Source: JAGLQA01 sp023135565 (GTDB lineage: Bacteria > Acidobacteriota > Aminicenantia > UBA2199). From it: a stretch of 11,744 bases of DNA. Where the stretch lies: assembly GCA_030639305.1 (NCBI GenBank), contig DAOWCY010000219.1, positions 1 to 11,744 on the forward strand. Reading direction: 5' to 3'. Numbering within the stretch: position 1 is the first letter of the stretch; the number at the start of each line of letters is the position of its first letter. The position numbers and the translations under genes are program-made. The notes under the pieces were generated by a model, which saw only the letters and a list, made by a program, of their open reading frames with translations, was not told the origin of the DNA and ran no database searches. Shown here in pieces: positions 11,662 to 11,744 of this stretch.

Positions 11662-11744
11662 ATGTATATTGATGATTTTTCTCCAGTCTTTAAGGGCAAA
11701 TCTTATCCCAGGGCTCTACTCCGCGAATCATATCGAGAAGGAAA
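11662..11744 (+). CDS. IS1634-type transposase, N-terminus (partial)
   Basis: An open frame starting MYIDDFSPVFKGKSYPRALL and continuing RESYREG at the window end. The combination of an MYID start and LLRESYREG about 20 residues in is, from memory, typical of the N-terminus of IS1634-family (DDE, IS4-like) transposases. Only 27 residues are visible. No clear Shine-Dalgarno sequence is present; a TTG in frame upstream is an alternative start. The left end of the element should lie between 11541 and 11660; the palindrome TGGCAATTGCCA (11624-11635) is in this stretch, but I cannot show that it is the terminal repeat. Confidence 0.6.
   Translation, partial: MYIDDFSPVFKGKSYPRALLRESYREG

Overview
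The window reads as a piece of a bacterial chromosome from a poorly characterised, probably Gram-negative-type and partly anaerobic lineage. Support comes from mixed GC content, bacterial Shine-Dalgarno sites and sigma-70-like promoters, two proteins with signal peptides, a FixC/FixX-type flavoprotein-ferredoxin pair, a PD40 propeller protein and many small intergenic repeats. An uncultured lineage such as Aminicenantes would fit, but that is only an impression from gene style; no taxonomic marker such as rRNA is present.

Layout. Positions 1-530: the first codons of a minus-strand gene leaving the left edge, a run of three small hairpins, and two small unrecognised ORFs that converge and overlap. 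Positions 560-1770: an alpha/beta hydrolase (minus) between two oppositely oriented copies of a mosaic GC-rich repeat. Positions 1820-3764: a two-gene minus operon, a FixC-like FAD oxidoreductase with a membrane tail and a FixX-like 2[4Fe-4S] ferredoxin, with a promoter that predicts a leaderless mRNA. Positions 3900-5741: a third repeat copy, then an exported ankyrin/PD40 protein. Positions 6002-6373: acpS. Positions 6518-8521: a tightly overlapping partner-switching operon (STAS antagonist, HATPase kinase, GAF-PP2C phosphatase), with no sigma factor in view. Positions 8653-8850: a 4-oxalocrotonate-tautomerase-type protein whose ribosome binding site abuts a fourth repeat copy.

Positions 9001-11744 look accessory. 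A ~160-bp structured direct repeat occurs twice, each time downstream of a small Cys-rich minus-strand gene (a stand-alone DnaJ-type zinc finger and an exported 12-Cys protein), giving a gene-plus-repeat pattern. About 800 bp without a clear intact gene follow, holding an integron-attC-like half-site, a long hairpin, a gene remnant and a terminator-like hairpin. The window ends with an HNH-like protein resembling domains seen in defence proteins, next to the first codons of an IS1634-type transposase.

Functional groups that can be read with confidence are the FixC/FixX redox pair, the phospho-dependent partner switch (phosphatase activates antagonist, antagonist sequesters kinase/anti-factor) and AcpS. 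The most unusual material is non-coding: the mosaic repeat, palindromes that overlap stop codons, the cassette-like repeat pairs and a possible anti-Shine-Dalgarno hairpin at the left edge.
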